DNA of 21,026 nucleotides from an uncultured Dorea sp. (GCA_910584615.1 CAJUAM010000046.1:1-21026), one strand, 5' to 3'; shown: positions 6,718 through 14,544, counted from the first letter of the stretch. Numbers and translations are program-made. Notes: generated by a model not told the origin, from the letters alone.

Positions 6718-7397
6718 GAACTTTTTTCTACGTTACGCTTGCCATAAAGAAATGGCCACGCCACCTTGCGATTAAAGAAATCAATAAGAGGACCCATGAA
6801 AAAAGCTGTAATGATCGTTCCGATTCCCGCAATTTGGGGAAGCTTAGAAAATTCTCCGCCCGACACTATATATAGACAGCATCCCGCGGCCACACACATC
6901 AAGTCTGTAATAATACGGATAAATTTAAATTTCCCGATATGCCATTTATTCACCAGGATCAACGCTACAGCATCATAAGTAGATACGCCCATATCCGCGG
7001 TAAAATAAAATGCGGAACTAAAACACATCACACTCACCCCGATCAAAAAAGAAATAATCCGAAAACCCGCAGACGGGTCCGGAAACGTCTGCTTCAAAAA
7101 ATCATACGAGAATTCTACAATATAACCAAGTAAAGAAAGATTAATGATTGTTCCCAGCCCTATGTAATGGCGGTCAGCAAAAAGACTGAACAGTAAAAGG
7201 CACACATTAGCAATCACATATAATGTTCCGAATCTGATCGGAACCGCACAATCCAGTCCCGCCATAAACGACTGGAAAGGGTCTACGCCAAACGCCGCCA
7301 ATTTAAAAAATCCCACGCTGATACCACATAAAAAAATCCCAAAAACTGTCATCCCAATGCGCCTGTAAAAAATATTCCTGTCTTTATTCTCGTTCAT
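6714..7397 (-). CDS. YczE/YyaS/YitT-like integral membrane protein
   Basis: A 227-residue protein with about five hydrophobic segments and no catalytic motif. The start RRIGMTVFGIFLCGISVGFF, the FGVDPFQSFMAGL element near residue 35-47, GLGTIINLSLLGYIVEF near 80-96 and GVSTYDAVALI near 137 fit the YczE/YyaS membrane family. Function is unknown for most members; Bacillus YczE has been linked to surfactin production. The ATG at 7397 follows GGGAGA. A minus-strand promoter candidate lies at 7439-7467. No terminator follows the gene: its stop codon lies inside the -35 box of the next promoter, so read-through into the T-box leader is possible. Confidence 0.82.
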   Translation of the reverse strand: MNENKDRNIFYRRIGMTVFGIFLCGISVGFFKLAAFGVDPFQSFMAGLDCAVPIRFGTLYVIANVCLLLFSLFADRHYIGLGTIINLSLLGYIVEFSYDFLKQTFPDPSAGFRIISFLIGVSVMCFSSAFYFTADMGVSTYDAVALILVNKWHIGKFKFIRIITDLMCVAAGCCLYIVSGGEFSKLPQIAGIGTIITAFFMGPLIDFFNRKVAWPFLYGKRNVEKSS

Positions 7398-7438
7398 AAT
7401 AACAATTCTCCCATATATATCTTAAATTCATAAAATAC

Positions 7439-7467
7439 AATTTATCACGTATCTATCCATATTTCAA
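7439..7467 (-). promoter_or_regulatory. Candidate promoter of the YczE-like gene
   Basis: TTGAAA (7462-7467) and TAAATT (7439-7444), 17 bases apart on the minus strand, 42 bases before the start codon. The -10 matches the consensus at four of six positions. Confidence 0.5.
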
Positions 7468-7486
7468 CAGAAATACCAAAAGATAA

Positions 7487-7515
7487 TTTACATTTATTTT
7501 TACTCATGCTACACT
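7487..7515 (+). promoter_or_regulatory. Candidate promoter of the YkgJ-like gene
   Basis: TTTACA (7487-7492) and TACACT (7510-7515) with a 17-base spacer, 40 bases before the ATG at 7556. It lies back to back with the promoter candidate of the divergent gene. Confidence 0.65.
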
Positions 7516-7555
7516 GATCTTAAGCAAAATATACAAAAAACAGGAGTACCGCAAC

Positions 7556-8218
7556 ATGTTAAGAGAAGTTGACCTTTCAGAGATTTCTGACGGGAAATTA
7601 TATACAGGAAATGATATGGTAAAAGCAGACTGCCGCGGCTGCAACGGATGCTCTGAATGCTGTCAGGGCATGGGAGACTCCATCATATTAGATCCCCTTG
7701 ATATCTTCCGCATAACAAAATATTTAGAAAAAAGTTTTGAACAACTGCTGGAAGATTATCTGGAACTGAATGTAGCAGACGGTATCGTTCTGCCCAATTT
7801 AAAAATGACCGGCAAATCTGAACGCTGTATTTTCCTAAATCAGGAAGGACGCTGCAGGATCCACGAAGCCCGTCCCGGTTTCTGCCGCCTGTTTCCATTA
7901 GGACGATATTATGAAAACCACTCTTTCCGCTATTTCCTTCAAGCACATGAATGCCCCAAGCCAGACAGATCAAAAATCAAAATAAGAAAATGGCTGGACA
8001 CCGAAAATTTTCAACAATACGAGAAATTTATAACAGACTGGCATTATTACCTGAAAGAACGGCAGGAAGCTGCCAGAAACGCAGAAGGTCCCGAACTGAT
8101 CAAGAAGCTGAGCATGGATATCTTACGACGTTTTTATGTCTGCCCTTATGAAAAAGAGGCCGACTTTTACATACAGGTATACGAGCGTATGAAAGACACA
8201 GAAAACAGCAGGTTCTAA
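7556..8218 (+). CDS. YkgJ-type cysteine-cluster protein
   Basis: A 220-residue soluble protein with the CxxCxxCxxCC cluster at residues 26-36 (DCRGCNGCSECCQG), then CIFLNQEGRCRIHEARPGFCRLFPLG around residues 92-117 and HECPKP near 130. This is the pattern of the YkgJ/UPF0153 family, thought to bind zinc or an iron-sulfur cluster; its role is not known. The C-terminal 80 residues are charged and probably helical. The ATG follows AGGAG. The gene converges on and overlaps the YjbR-like gene by four bases, and its last seven codons form one arm of a terminator hairpin whose other arm encodes nearly the same residues on the opposite strand. Confidence 0.85.
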   Translation: MLREVDLSEISDGKLYTGNDMVKADCRGCNGCSECCQGMGDSIILDPLDIFRITKYLEKSFEQLLEDYLELNVADGIVLPNLKMTGKSERCIFLNQEGRCRIHEARPGFCRLFPLGRYYENHSFRYFLQAHECPKPDRSKIKIRKWLDTENFQQYEKFITDWHYYLKERQEAARNAEGPELIKKLSMDILRRFYVCPYEKEADFYIQVYERMKDTENSRF

Positions 8219-8247
8219 TCCATCCTGCTGTTTTCCGCGTCTTTTTT
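8192..8247 (+). terminator. Terminator formed by an in-phase coding inverted repeat
   Basis: Arms 8192-8212 and 8224-8244 pair at 19 of 21 positions around an 11-base loop that contains both stop codons, followed on the plus strand by TTTTTT (8242-8247). It terminates the plus-strand YkgJ-like gene. On the minus strand the same hairpin follows the YjbR-like stop but has only three T, so termination there would be weak. Confidence 0.85.
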
Positions 8248-8574
8248 ACCCTTTGTCAAATCATAGCTTTCTGCTATCATCCTTTTTATATCTCTTTTTG
8301 GTATCGTCCCATCTAAGATAATTGAGTTCCAGTGCTCTTTATTCATATGATATCCCGGAACTACTGCCTCAAATGTACTGCGCCAGAAATCCCTCCACTG
8401 CGGCTCGCATTTTACATTCACCCAGATCTGATCATTTTTTTCATAGATATAAGCAAAAGTCTTCTTAGAAGCTTTATGGCGCATCACACACCATTTATCA
8501 TCATGAAACGGATAATCCTCATATACATTCCCAAGGGTCAGGCAATATACGACTACTTCCCTTTTTTCTCTCAT
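8215..8574 (-). CDS. MmcQ/YjbR-family protein
   Basis: A 119-residue protein of the size and pattern of the MmcQ/YjbR family (CyaY-like fold): EDYPFHDDKWCVMRHK near residues 19-34, FAYIYEKNDQIWVNVKCEP near 40-58, and the C-terminal VVPGYHMNKEHWNSI with ...ILDGTI after it. The family is often labelled DNA-binding but the function is not settled. The frame is open to 8688 inside the exporter gene; the ATG at 8574 is chosen because AAAGG precedes it and the protein then has family length. It begins 31 bases after the second exporter gene and is probably the last gene of that operon. Its final codons lie in the inverted repeat shared with the convergent gene. Confidence 0.85.
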   Translation of the reverse strand: MREKREVVVYCLTLGNVYEDYPFHDDKWCVMRHKASKKTFAYIYEKNDQIWVNVKCEPQWRDFWRSTFEAVVPGYHMNKEHWNSIILDGTIPKRDIKRMIAESYDLTKGKKDAENSRMD

Positions 8575-8605
8575 CGCGCAAAACCTTTCTATATTCCGGC
8601 CGATC

Positions 8606-10363
8606 CTACACTCCGGCAAACTGGCTCTGATACAGGTTCTGATAGAACCCGCCTTTTCTGAGCAGTTCTTCATGGCTGCCCTGCTCAATAATCTGCCCGT
8701 CCTTCATGACAAGTATTACATCTGCCTCCCGGATCGTGGACAAACGGTGCGCCACGATAAAACTGGTCCTGCCTTCCATCAGCCTGGCAAACGCTTTCTG
8801 GATCCGTATCTCTGTTCTTGTATCAATAGAAGACGTCGCCTCATCCAGAATCAGCATCGGCGGTCTTACAAGCATTAATCTCGTAATACACAAAAGCTGC
8901 TTCTGTCCCTGTGACAGATTGCCCCCATCCTCAGTGATCCAGGTATCATACCCTTTAGGCAGACGCTTGATAAAACTGTGGGCATGAGAAGCTTTCGCCG
9001 CCGCAATGATCTGTTCTTGTGCCGCATCCGGTTTACCCATAATGATATTGTCCCGGATCGTTCCGGTCTTAAGCCATGTTTCCTGAAGCACCATCCCATA
9101 TCCGGCGCGCAGGCTGTGTCTGGTCATCTGCCGGATATCAATATCTTCTACTGTAATACTTCCTCCCGTCACATCATAAAAACGCATCAAAAGATTGATC
9201 AGCGTCGTCTTCCCGCATCCAGTCGGCCCAACGATGGCTACTCTCTGCCCTGGTTTCACATCCAGATTAAAATGTTCAATCAGCTTTTGCTTTGGCTCAT
9301 AGGAAAAGGACACATCAGACAGCCTGATATTTCCTTTCACATTGCTAAGTCTTACTGCATTTTCCACTTCCGGGATCTGCGGCTCTTCCTCGATCAGATC
9401 AAAAATGCGCTTCGCGCAGGCAATGGCATTCTGAAGTTCCGTCACTACGCCGGATATCTCATTAAAAGGTTTGGTATATTGATTCGCGTAGCTCAAAAAG
9501 CTGGTAAGCTGGCCTACACTCATCGAACCATTGATAACTCCGATCGCCCCGGTCACACCAACACCCGTGTATACCAGACTGTTGACAAAACGTGTGGCAG
9601 GATTGGTGATAGATGAAAAAAACACAGCTTTCAAAGAGCAATCCTGAAGACGCGCATTCACCTCGTTGAACCTTTCCATAACATGTTCTGTCTGCCCGAA
9701 TGCCTGCACAATCTTCTGATTTCCAATCATTTCCTCAATAAGCCCCGTCTGATCCCCTCTCGTCTCGGATTGGAGTTTAAACATGGTATATGTGCGCTTC
9801 GCGATAAAGCCTGCCACAAGAAAAGATACCGGAGTGATCAACACGACAACAAAAGTTATCTTTACATTTACAGAAAGCATAAAGCAAAATGTTCCCACAA
9901 TCGTCGCCACCCCTGTGAATAACTGGGTAAATCCCATCAAAAGACCGTCAGCAAACTGGTCAACATCCGCGATCACACGGCTAACCACCTCTCCATAGGA
10001 ATGTCCGTCAATATATTTCAGGGGAAGAATCTCTATCTTCTTAAACGCATCGTTTCTGATATCCTGCACGATCTGATAGGTCATCTTGTTATTACAGATA
10101 TTCATGAGCCACTGGGCAAACGAAGTAATCAGAATGCAGATTCCAATCTGCCACAGGATCTCCATCACTCCTTTAAAATCCACCTGTCCCTTTGTGACAA
10201 TAAAATCCACCGCTTTTCCCGTAAGCTTCGGAATATAGAGAGTAAGAGCAACTGTGATCACTGACAGCAGAATAGTAAACACCAAAAATATCCGGTAACG
10301 TCCAAGACGGTAAAACACTTTTTTAAGCGTCTCAAATTGTCTGTCATCATGTTTTTTTCCCAT
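8606..10363 (-). CDS. Heterodimeric ABC exporter, subunit with canonical Walker B
   Basis: A 585-residue half-transporter: six membrane segments in about residues 25-315, then a nucleotide-binding domain with Walker A GPTGCGKTT, Walker B MLILDEATSSID (catalytic Glu508) and the switch His539 in FIVAHRLST. Its signature is LSQGQ (483-487) rather than LSGGQ, as in TM288/BmrD-like partners of heterodimeric exporters. The degenerate signature faces the degenerate Walker site of the partner subunit. Family members export drugs or lipids; the substrate here is unknown. The ATG at 10363 is preceded by AAGGAGG and begins one base after the partner's stop codon, so expression of the two subunits is coupled. 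Open frame further upstream to 10438 is not used. Confidence 0.94.
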   Translation of the reverse strand: MGKKHDDRQFETLKKVFYRLGRYRIFLVFTILLSVITVALTLYIPKLTGKAVDFIVTKGQVDFKGVMEILWQIGICILITSFAQWLMNICNNKMTYQIVQDIRNDAFKKIEILPLKYIDGHSYGEVVSRVIADVDQFADGLLMGFTQLFTGVATIVGTFCFMLSVNVKITFVVVLITPVSFLVAGFIAKRTYTMFKLQSETRGDQTGLIEEMIGNQKIVQAFGQTEHVMERFNEVNARLQDCSLKAVFFSSITNPATRFVNSLVYTGVGVTGAIGVINGSMSVGQLTSFLSYANQYTKPFNEISGVVTELQNAIACAKRIFDLIEEEPQIPEVENAVRLSNVKGNIRLSDVSFSYEPKQKLIEHFNLDVKPGQRVAIVGPTGCGKTTLINLLMRFYDVTGGSITVEDIDIRQMTRHSLRAGYGMVLQETWLKTGTIRDNIIMGKPDAAQEQIIAAAKASHAHSFIKRLPKGYDTWITEDGGNLSQGQKQLLCITRLMLVRPPMLILDEATSSIDTRTEIRIQKAFARLMEGRTSFIVAHRLSTIREADVILVMKDGQIIEQGSHEELLRKGGFYQNLYQSQFAGV

Positions 10364-10364
10364 C

Positions 10365-12113
10365 TCACCGTGCCTCCTTCCCCAGAGTCTTTGCGTCTTT
10401 TGGAAACTGTGAATAATAAATCTCCTGGTAAATCCCACAGTCCCTTAGAAGCTCTTCGTGACTTCCAATTCCTGCCATCTCTCCATCGTCCAGCACTAAG
10501 ATCTGGTCAGCGTACATGATTGAGGACGCCCGCTGGGACACAATAAACACGACCGGACTATCCTTCATCTGCCTGATTGCGGCTCGAAGTTTCGCGTCCG
10601 TAGCAAAATCAAGTGCCGAAGCACTGTCATCTAAAATCAATATGTCTGGCCGTCTTACAAGCGCCCGCGCAATCGTAAGGCGCTGACGCTGCCCGCCTGA
10701 CAAGTTCTTTCCATCCTGAGTGATCTGAAATTTAAGCCCCTCTTCTTTTCCTTCCACAAACCCTTTCGCCTGCGCTTTCTCAATGGCCTCCCACAGTTCT
10801 GTCTCTGAAGCGCTCTCATTTCCCCACCGAAGATTTTCCTCGATGGTTCCTTTAAACAAAACTGCTTTTTGAGGAACGATACCGATATTTTCACGCAGCT
10901 TATTTATCTTATACTCTTTAACATCTTTTCCATTAATCCTCACTTCACCAGATGAAACATCATAAAACCGGGGGATAAGACTAACAAGAGATGTTTTCCC
11001 TGAGCCTGTCCCGCCGATGATCCCGATAGTCTGCCCTTTCTTTGCCAAAAAGCTGATATCACTCAGAGAATCCGCTCCTGCTCCATCATAGCGCATAGAT
11101 ACATGATCAAACTCCAAAAAAGCGTCCTTCTTTCCAGACTCTTCATAGTCCAGATCTCCTTCCGGTACGCCCGCCTTTTCTTTGAACACACTCTCAATCC
11201 GGTTCCCGCAGGCAATCGCCTTTGTCACCGTAATGATCAGATTTGCCAGCTTCACAAGCTCCACAAGTATCTGGGACATATAGTTAATGAGCGCGACAAC
11301 TTCACCCTGTGTGATGATTCCTGACTCTACCCTCACCGCGCCTACATAGATCAGCACGATCAACGCCCCATTCACAATAATATAGGTGAGCGGGTTCATT
11401 AGTCCTGAAAGCCGGCCTACATATTTCTGCGCATCAGTTAACTCCTGATTACTCTTTTCAAAATATCTTTCCTCAGACTTTTCCTTATTAAACGCACGGA
11501 TAACTCTTGCCCCTACGAGATTCTCCCTTGTGATCAAGAGTATCTTTTCCAGATCTGACTGCACCTTTTTATAAAGCGGCATAGTGATAAGCATAATTCC
11601 GAACACTACAACGGACAGCAGCGGGATCGCCACCACAAACACAAATGCCCCTTTTACATCTACCGTAAAGGCCATCACCATCGCCCCTGCCACAATGAAC
11701 GGCGAACGAAGGAACAGCCGGAGCACCAGGTTCACTCCCGACTGCATCTGATTGACATCGCTGGTCATTCTGGTGATCAATGTAGATGCTCCGATGGCAT
11801 CCATCTTCGTATAACTGAAATTCTGGATATGTGAAAACAAAGATTTTCTGAGTTCTGCCGCAAATCCTGTCGCTGCCTTTGCCGAGAAATACTGTGCCGT
11901 AATAGAACAGATGAGACCGATGATCCCAAGAGCCACCATAATAAGGCACATCCTGACTACATATGGTTTATCACCGTTCGCGATTCCATTATCAATGACT
12001 GCCGCCATTACAAGAGGAACAAGAAGTTCAAATGAAGCCTCTAAAAGTTTAAATAATGGCGCGAGAACTGTCTCTTTTTTATAATTACGTAAATATATAA
12101 GTAATGATTTCAT
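10365..12113 (-). CDS. Heterodimeric ABC exporter, subunit with degenerate ATP site
   Basis: A 582-residue half-transporter with an N-terminal six-helix membrane domain (to about residue 310). The nucleotide-binding domain has Walker A GGTGSGKTS, a canonical signature LSGGQRQR (471-478), but Walker B ILILDDSASALD, with Asp496 where the catalytic Glu should be, and Gln527 in IVSQRAS in place of the switch His. This is the TM287/BmrC-like subunit of a heterodimeric exporter, which forms one non-hydrolytic ATP site. Its partner follows directly. Its ATG shares bases with the TGA of the hydrolase gene (ATGA overlap) and has no strong ribosome binding site of its own, so translation probably depends on coupling. 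Confidence 0.94.
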   Translation of the reverse strand: MKSLLIYLRNYKKETVLAPLFKLLEASFELLVPLVMAAVIDNGIANGDKPYVVRMCLIMVALGIIGLICSITAQYFSAKAATGFAAELRKSLFSHIQNFSYTKMDAIGASTLITRMTSDVNQMQSGVNLVLRLFLRSPFIVAGAMVMAFTVDVKGAFVFVVAIPLLSVVVFGIMLITMPLYKKVQSDLEKILLITRENLVGARVIRAFNKEKSEERYFEKSNQELTDAQKYVGRLSGLMNPLTYIIVNGALIVLIYVGAVRVESGIITQGEVVALINYMSQILVELVKLANLIITVTKAIACGNRIESVFKEKAGVPEGDLDYEESGKKDAFLEFDHVSMRYDGAGADSLSDISFLAKKGQTIGIIGGTGSGKTSLVSLIPRFYDVSSGEVRINGKDVKEYKINKLRENIGIVPQKAVLFKGTIEENLRWGNESASETELWEAIEKAQAKGFVEGKEEGLKFQITQDGKNLSGGQRQRLTIARALVRRPDILILDDSASALDFATDAKLRAAIRQMKDSPVVFIVSQRASSIMYADQILVLDDGEMAGIGSHEELLRDCGIYQEIYYSQFPKDAKTLGKEAR

Positions 12114-12808
12114 TCTTTACTTTTTCTGTTTTCCTCCAAAAATTTTGCAACTTCCTGATTAAACAGGTCGAAGTTCTCATTCGCAATAAAATGATTCCCC
12201 GAAATAACGGCAAGTTTTGCCGCCGGAAGCTTATTATATATTTTCCTGCTATGACTTTTTTTAATCATATCATCCTCTCCGACTATGACCAGTGTCGGAA
12301 CACGGACTTCTTTGAGTTCATTAAACGAGATATGCGGTTCCTTTACCATCAGATACAAAAACTCCATCTTCCGGTATGCTTCATCATCCGTATCCGCGCT
12401 TGCTTTCGCAGCCCTGAATTCCTTCATCAGAGAAAACTGTACTGTTGTTTTTAGTCCCCGGGGATTCAGATTCGCCCCGTTTAAGATCAGGCGGTTCACC
12501 CTCTCTGGATGCCGGATTGTAAAAAGAAGCGCAATATTAGCCCCATCAGAAAACCCCAGCATATCTGCCCGTCTGATATCATGCTCTCTCATAAAATCAT
12601 ATAAATCATCTGCAAACTGGCTGATCGTAAACGGGGCATTTCCTCTGGGAGATTTTCCATGCCCTCTGGTATCTACTGCTATCACCTGGTATGACTTCTG
12701 AAAAAAGGCAATCTGATGACTGAAATAGGTTACGTCCTCCCCGTTGCCATGCAGTAATATAAGCGGTTCCCCGCTCCCCCTCACAACATAATGAAGCTGC
12801 ACATCCAT
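12110..12808 (-). CDS. Alpha/beta-hydrolase
   Basis: A 232-residue alpha/beta-hydrolase with the oxyanion HGNG at residues 20-23, VIAVDTRGHGKS at 42-53, nucleophile Ser87 in LGFSDGAN, the acid probably Asp179 or Asp180 in VGEDDMI and His206 in SGNHF. It acts as a cytosolic esterase, lipase or related hydrolase; the substrate is not evident. The ATG at 12808 follows GAGAGGAAGG; the frame is open to 12877 but that reaches into the promoter. It is the first gene of the exporter operon and overlaps the first exporter subunit by four bases, which suggests a linked job such as processing the exported compound. Confidence 0.88.
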   Translation of the reverse strand: MDVQLHYVVRGSGEPLILLHGNGEDVTYFSHQIAFFQKSYQVIAVDTRGHGKSPRGNAPFTISQFADDLYDFMREHDIRRADMLGFSDGANIALLFTIRHPERVNRLILNGANLNPRGLKTTVQFSLMKEFRAAKASADTDDEAYRKMEFLYLMVKEPHISFNELKEVRVPTLVIVGEDDMIKKSHSRKIYNKLPAAKLAVISGNHFIANENFDLFNQEVAKFLEENRKSKE

Positions 12809-12844
12809 ACAAAACCTTCCTCTCTCTTCTTTAGTTGTTTCTGT

Positions 12845-12856
12845 GATAATATTATC
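12845..12856. promoter_or_regulatory. Palindrome over the hydrolase-exporter promoter
   Basis: GATAATATTATC is a perfect 12-base palindrome covering the -10 box of the candidate promoter. It could be an operator for a local repressor, but AT-rich palindromes of this size also arise by chance. Confidence 0.3.
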
Positions 12857-12877
12857 ATATGACTCATCATTTTCCAA
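12849..12877 (-). promoter_or_regulatory. Candidate promoter of the hydrolase-exporter operon
   Basis: TTGGAA (12872-12877) and TAATAT (12849-12854), 17 bases apart on the minus strand, 41 bases before the chosen ATG. Confidence 0.5.
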
Positions 12878-12909
12878 TTGAATTTTCGATTTTCTACAAT
12901 AAAAAAAGC

Positions 12910-13392
12910 TTAATTCTCATTGCACAGTACTATAATTCTTCTTGGTGTTGTCTGCGGCGGTATGCTTCTGGTCGTTGTTGTATAGTAAACCAGCAGTGTA
13001 TGTTCCCCCAGATTGCATGTAATGTTTTGTCCGTTCAATGTTTTTATCATAGTACCTGCCGATATATTAAGCTGTAATGAACCGTCTGACGCTGTAAGGT
13101 CTGAATCAAAATAGCCAAGCATAATCTGCTCATTTCTTCCAAGCACCGTAATGAGCTGAGCCTGATACTGGGGCGGAAAAATCAACGGCACCGGCAGGTT
13201 GCTGTCATAAAATGCCGCCACCCGCATTCCCTGTCTAAGCTGTCTGCTGTCAATAACTATCGTATCCATGCCTATCATAAAGTTTACGATCCCATCCTCT
13301 GTACGCAGCGCCAGCATCTGACTGCAGCAATCATTTCCTCTTGTAATATTTACAATTATTCCGGTAACCGGAACCAATGTTGTATAGTCCAT
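12910..13392 (-). CDS. Uncharacterised 160-residue beta-rich protein
   Basis: I do not recognise a named family. The product is rich in short hydrophobic strands, with no signal peptide and no membrane segment. Notable segments are VPVTGIIVNITRGNDCCSQMLALRT at the start (residues 7-31, paired Cys), RQGMRVAAFYDSNLPVPLIFPPQYQAQLI near 53-81, and a Pro/Thr-rich tail TTTTRSIPPQTTPRRIIVL. The alternating pattern suggests OB-like or other small beta-barrel modules. The ATG follows GGAGATG. It is transcribed divergently from the GAF/degenerate-GGDEF gene with a 154-base gap. No terminator with a T-run is visible between it and the hydrolase operon. Function unknown. Confidence 0.75.
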   Translation of the reverse strand: MDYTTLVPVTGIIVNITRGNDCCSQMLALRTEDGIVNFMIGMDTIVIDSRQLRQGMRVAAFYDSNLPVPLIFPPQYQAQLITVLGRNEQIMLGYFDSDLTASDGSLQLNISAGTMIKTLNGQNITCNLGEHTLLVYYTTTTRSIPPQTTPRRIIVLCNEN

Positions 13393-13483
13393 AAAAACAT
13401 CTCCAAAACTCTTTTTTATAAATTATGCTGGCTGAATAGATTTTGTTCTTTTTGAATTCAAATCTTTGCGCCCTCCATTACTC

Positions 13484-13512
13484 TTGACATTTTTATAAAA
13501 ACCATGCAAAAT
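13484..13512 (+). promoter_or_regulatory. Candidate promoter of the GAF/degenerate-GGDEF gene
   Basis: TTGACA (13484-13489) with CAAAAT (13507-13512) at 17 bases; shifting by one base gives AAAATA behind an extended TGC. Transcription would start near 13519, after the first ATG at 13517, which supports the later start codon chosen for the gene. Confidence 0.55.
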
Positions 13513-13546
13513 AATAATGTTAAAAATGCTGAAGAAGGTGATAAAT

Positions 13547-14371
13547 TTGTGTTCAAAAGAATTACAGGAAGAGACAAAAAACATGGAGCAGCCTGGAAAG
13601 TATCAAGACAGCCTGGACACAGTTTATGAAATTATGTCCGGACTGGATAAATATACTACCGTAGAGGTACTATTTTATGCAGCGCAGATGCTTTCAAAAC
13701 TGATGAACAGCCCTGATGTGGCAATATATACTGTGGCAAACGCAGATTATGCCAGACTGTTTGCCGCGACCTCAAAGGAAGCGCGTCAACTGGGGAATTC
13801 CATAAAGTACACTGCCATGGAGGATATGTACCATACACTAAAAGACGGTCATATCTACATCAACGAGACTGCAGATACCGGCCTTCCATTAATAGCAGGC
13901 GCCGTATATGCAGAAGAAGAAATGCAGGTCATTCTGATGTTCTGGGGCATTCCGCTTAGTGAACTGACTCTGAAAAAGGCGAACCGGCTGACAGTGATCA
14001 CAACACTGATCCAAAATGCTATCCTGCGGGCAAAACGCTGCATGTCAAGTTTCAGAAGGCACCACTATATGGAAGGAACGAATGTGCTGAATGAAAAAGC
14101 CTTTACAGATTTAGTAAAAACATTTCTTGCCGCCAAAGAAAACGGTTTGACAGAATGTACCCTTTTGGAGATTGTAATGGGTTATGAAGATTATGGACAG
14201 ATCTCTTTGCATCTGGCATGCAATATACGCCAGTCAGACTATATGGGGATCATGGATAATGAAAAACTCTACATACTTCTTTCTAATACAAACGCGACAA
14301 ATGCAGAAGTCGTCCGGACCCGACTGTATAAACTCGGCTATAACAGCCTGTTAAAGGACACAATCATATAA
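13547..14371 (+). CDS. PelD-like protein: GAF-type domain plus degenerate GGDEF with RxxD I-site
   Basis: A soluble protein of 274 residues. About residues 25-160 look like a GAF domain (VEVLFYAAQMLSKLMNSPDVAIY at the start, LPLIAGAVYAEEEMQVILMFWG later). About 175-265 follow the GGDEF fold, but the active-site motif is DNEKL (237-241), so cyclase activity is not expected. Five residues upstream is RQSD (228-231; bases 14228-14239), the spacing of the c-di-GMP inhibitory site. This combination is that of PelD, a c-di-GMP receptor. The TTG at 13547 is preferred because AGAAGG precedes it; the ATG codons at 13517 and 13526 have no ribosome binding site. No pel genes are visible nearby. The fold assignment is by eye. 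Confidence 0.65.
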   Translation: MCSKELQEETKNMEQPGKYQDSLDTVYEIMSGLDKYTTVEVLFYAAQMLSKLMNSPDVAIYTVANADYARLFAATSKEARQLGNSIKYTAMEDMYHTLKDGHIYINETADTGLPLIAGAVYAEEEMQVILMFWGIPLSELTLKKANRLTVITTLIQNAILRAKRCMSSFRRHHYMEGTNVLNEKAFTDLVKTFLAAKENGLTECTLLEIVMGYEDYGQISLHLACNIRQSDYMGIMDNEKLYILLSNTNATNAEVVRTRLYKLGYNSLLKDTII

Positions 14372-14410
14372 CACTCAAAAAGTTTGTTACCGATGTGAAA
14401 AGATATCAAA

Positions 14411-14443
14411 AGAGCTGCCGCGCTATTTTAACGCAGCAGCTCT
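14411..14443. terminator. Hairpin between convergent genes, probable terminator
   Basis: AGAGCTGC pairs with GCAGCTCT, with extra pairing inside. On the minus strand it is followed by TTTTG, on the plus strand by CTTAACT. It lies between the PelD-like gene and the tautomerase remnant, so it may serve both, better on the minus strand. It begins about six bases after the remnant's stop. Confidence 0.6.
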
Positions 14444-14448
14444 CTTAA

Positions 14449-14532
14449 CTAAAAATCCCTTGTCTTTTCAGCGAGTTCTCTTTTTACTTCCTCCGTCCTG
14501 CCCGGATACATTTTAATTGAAATATGCGGCAT
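14449..14532 (-). pseudogene. Truncated 4-oxalocrotonate tautomerase-like gene
   Basis: Twenty-seven codons starting MPHISIKMYPGR, the N-terminus of the 4-oxalocrotonate tautomerase family (usually about 60 residues). After removal of Met the catalytic Pro1 and Arg11 are present. The frame ends at a TAG after RDF. One extra T in the TTTTT run near 14452-14456 would continue with FLVKRAAALK before another stop, so a frameshift followed by loss of the C-terminal half is likely. It has an excellent TAAGGAGG ribosome binding site that overlaps the stop of the preceding gene. It was probably a functional last gene of the dehydratase operon, or it makes a short peptide; the terminator hairpin begins right after it. 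Confidence 0.7.
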
Positions 14533-14544
14533 AATACGTCCTCC

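Noticed and set aside
8978..9616. A 212-codon open frame on the plus strand opposite the exporter gene
   Set aside because: It is antisense to a clear ABC transporter domain, has no ribosome binding site and no recognisable protein features.
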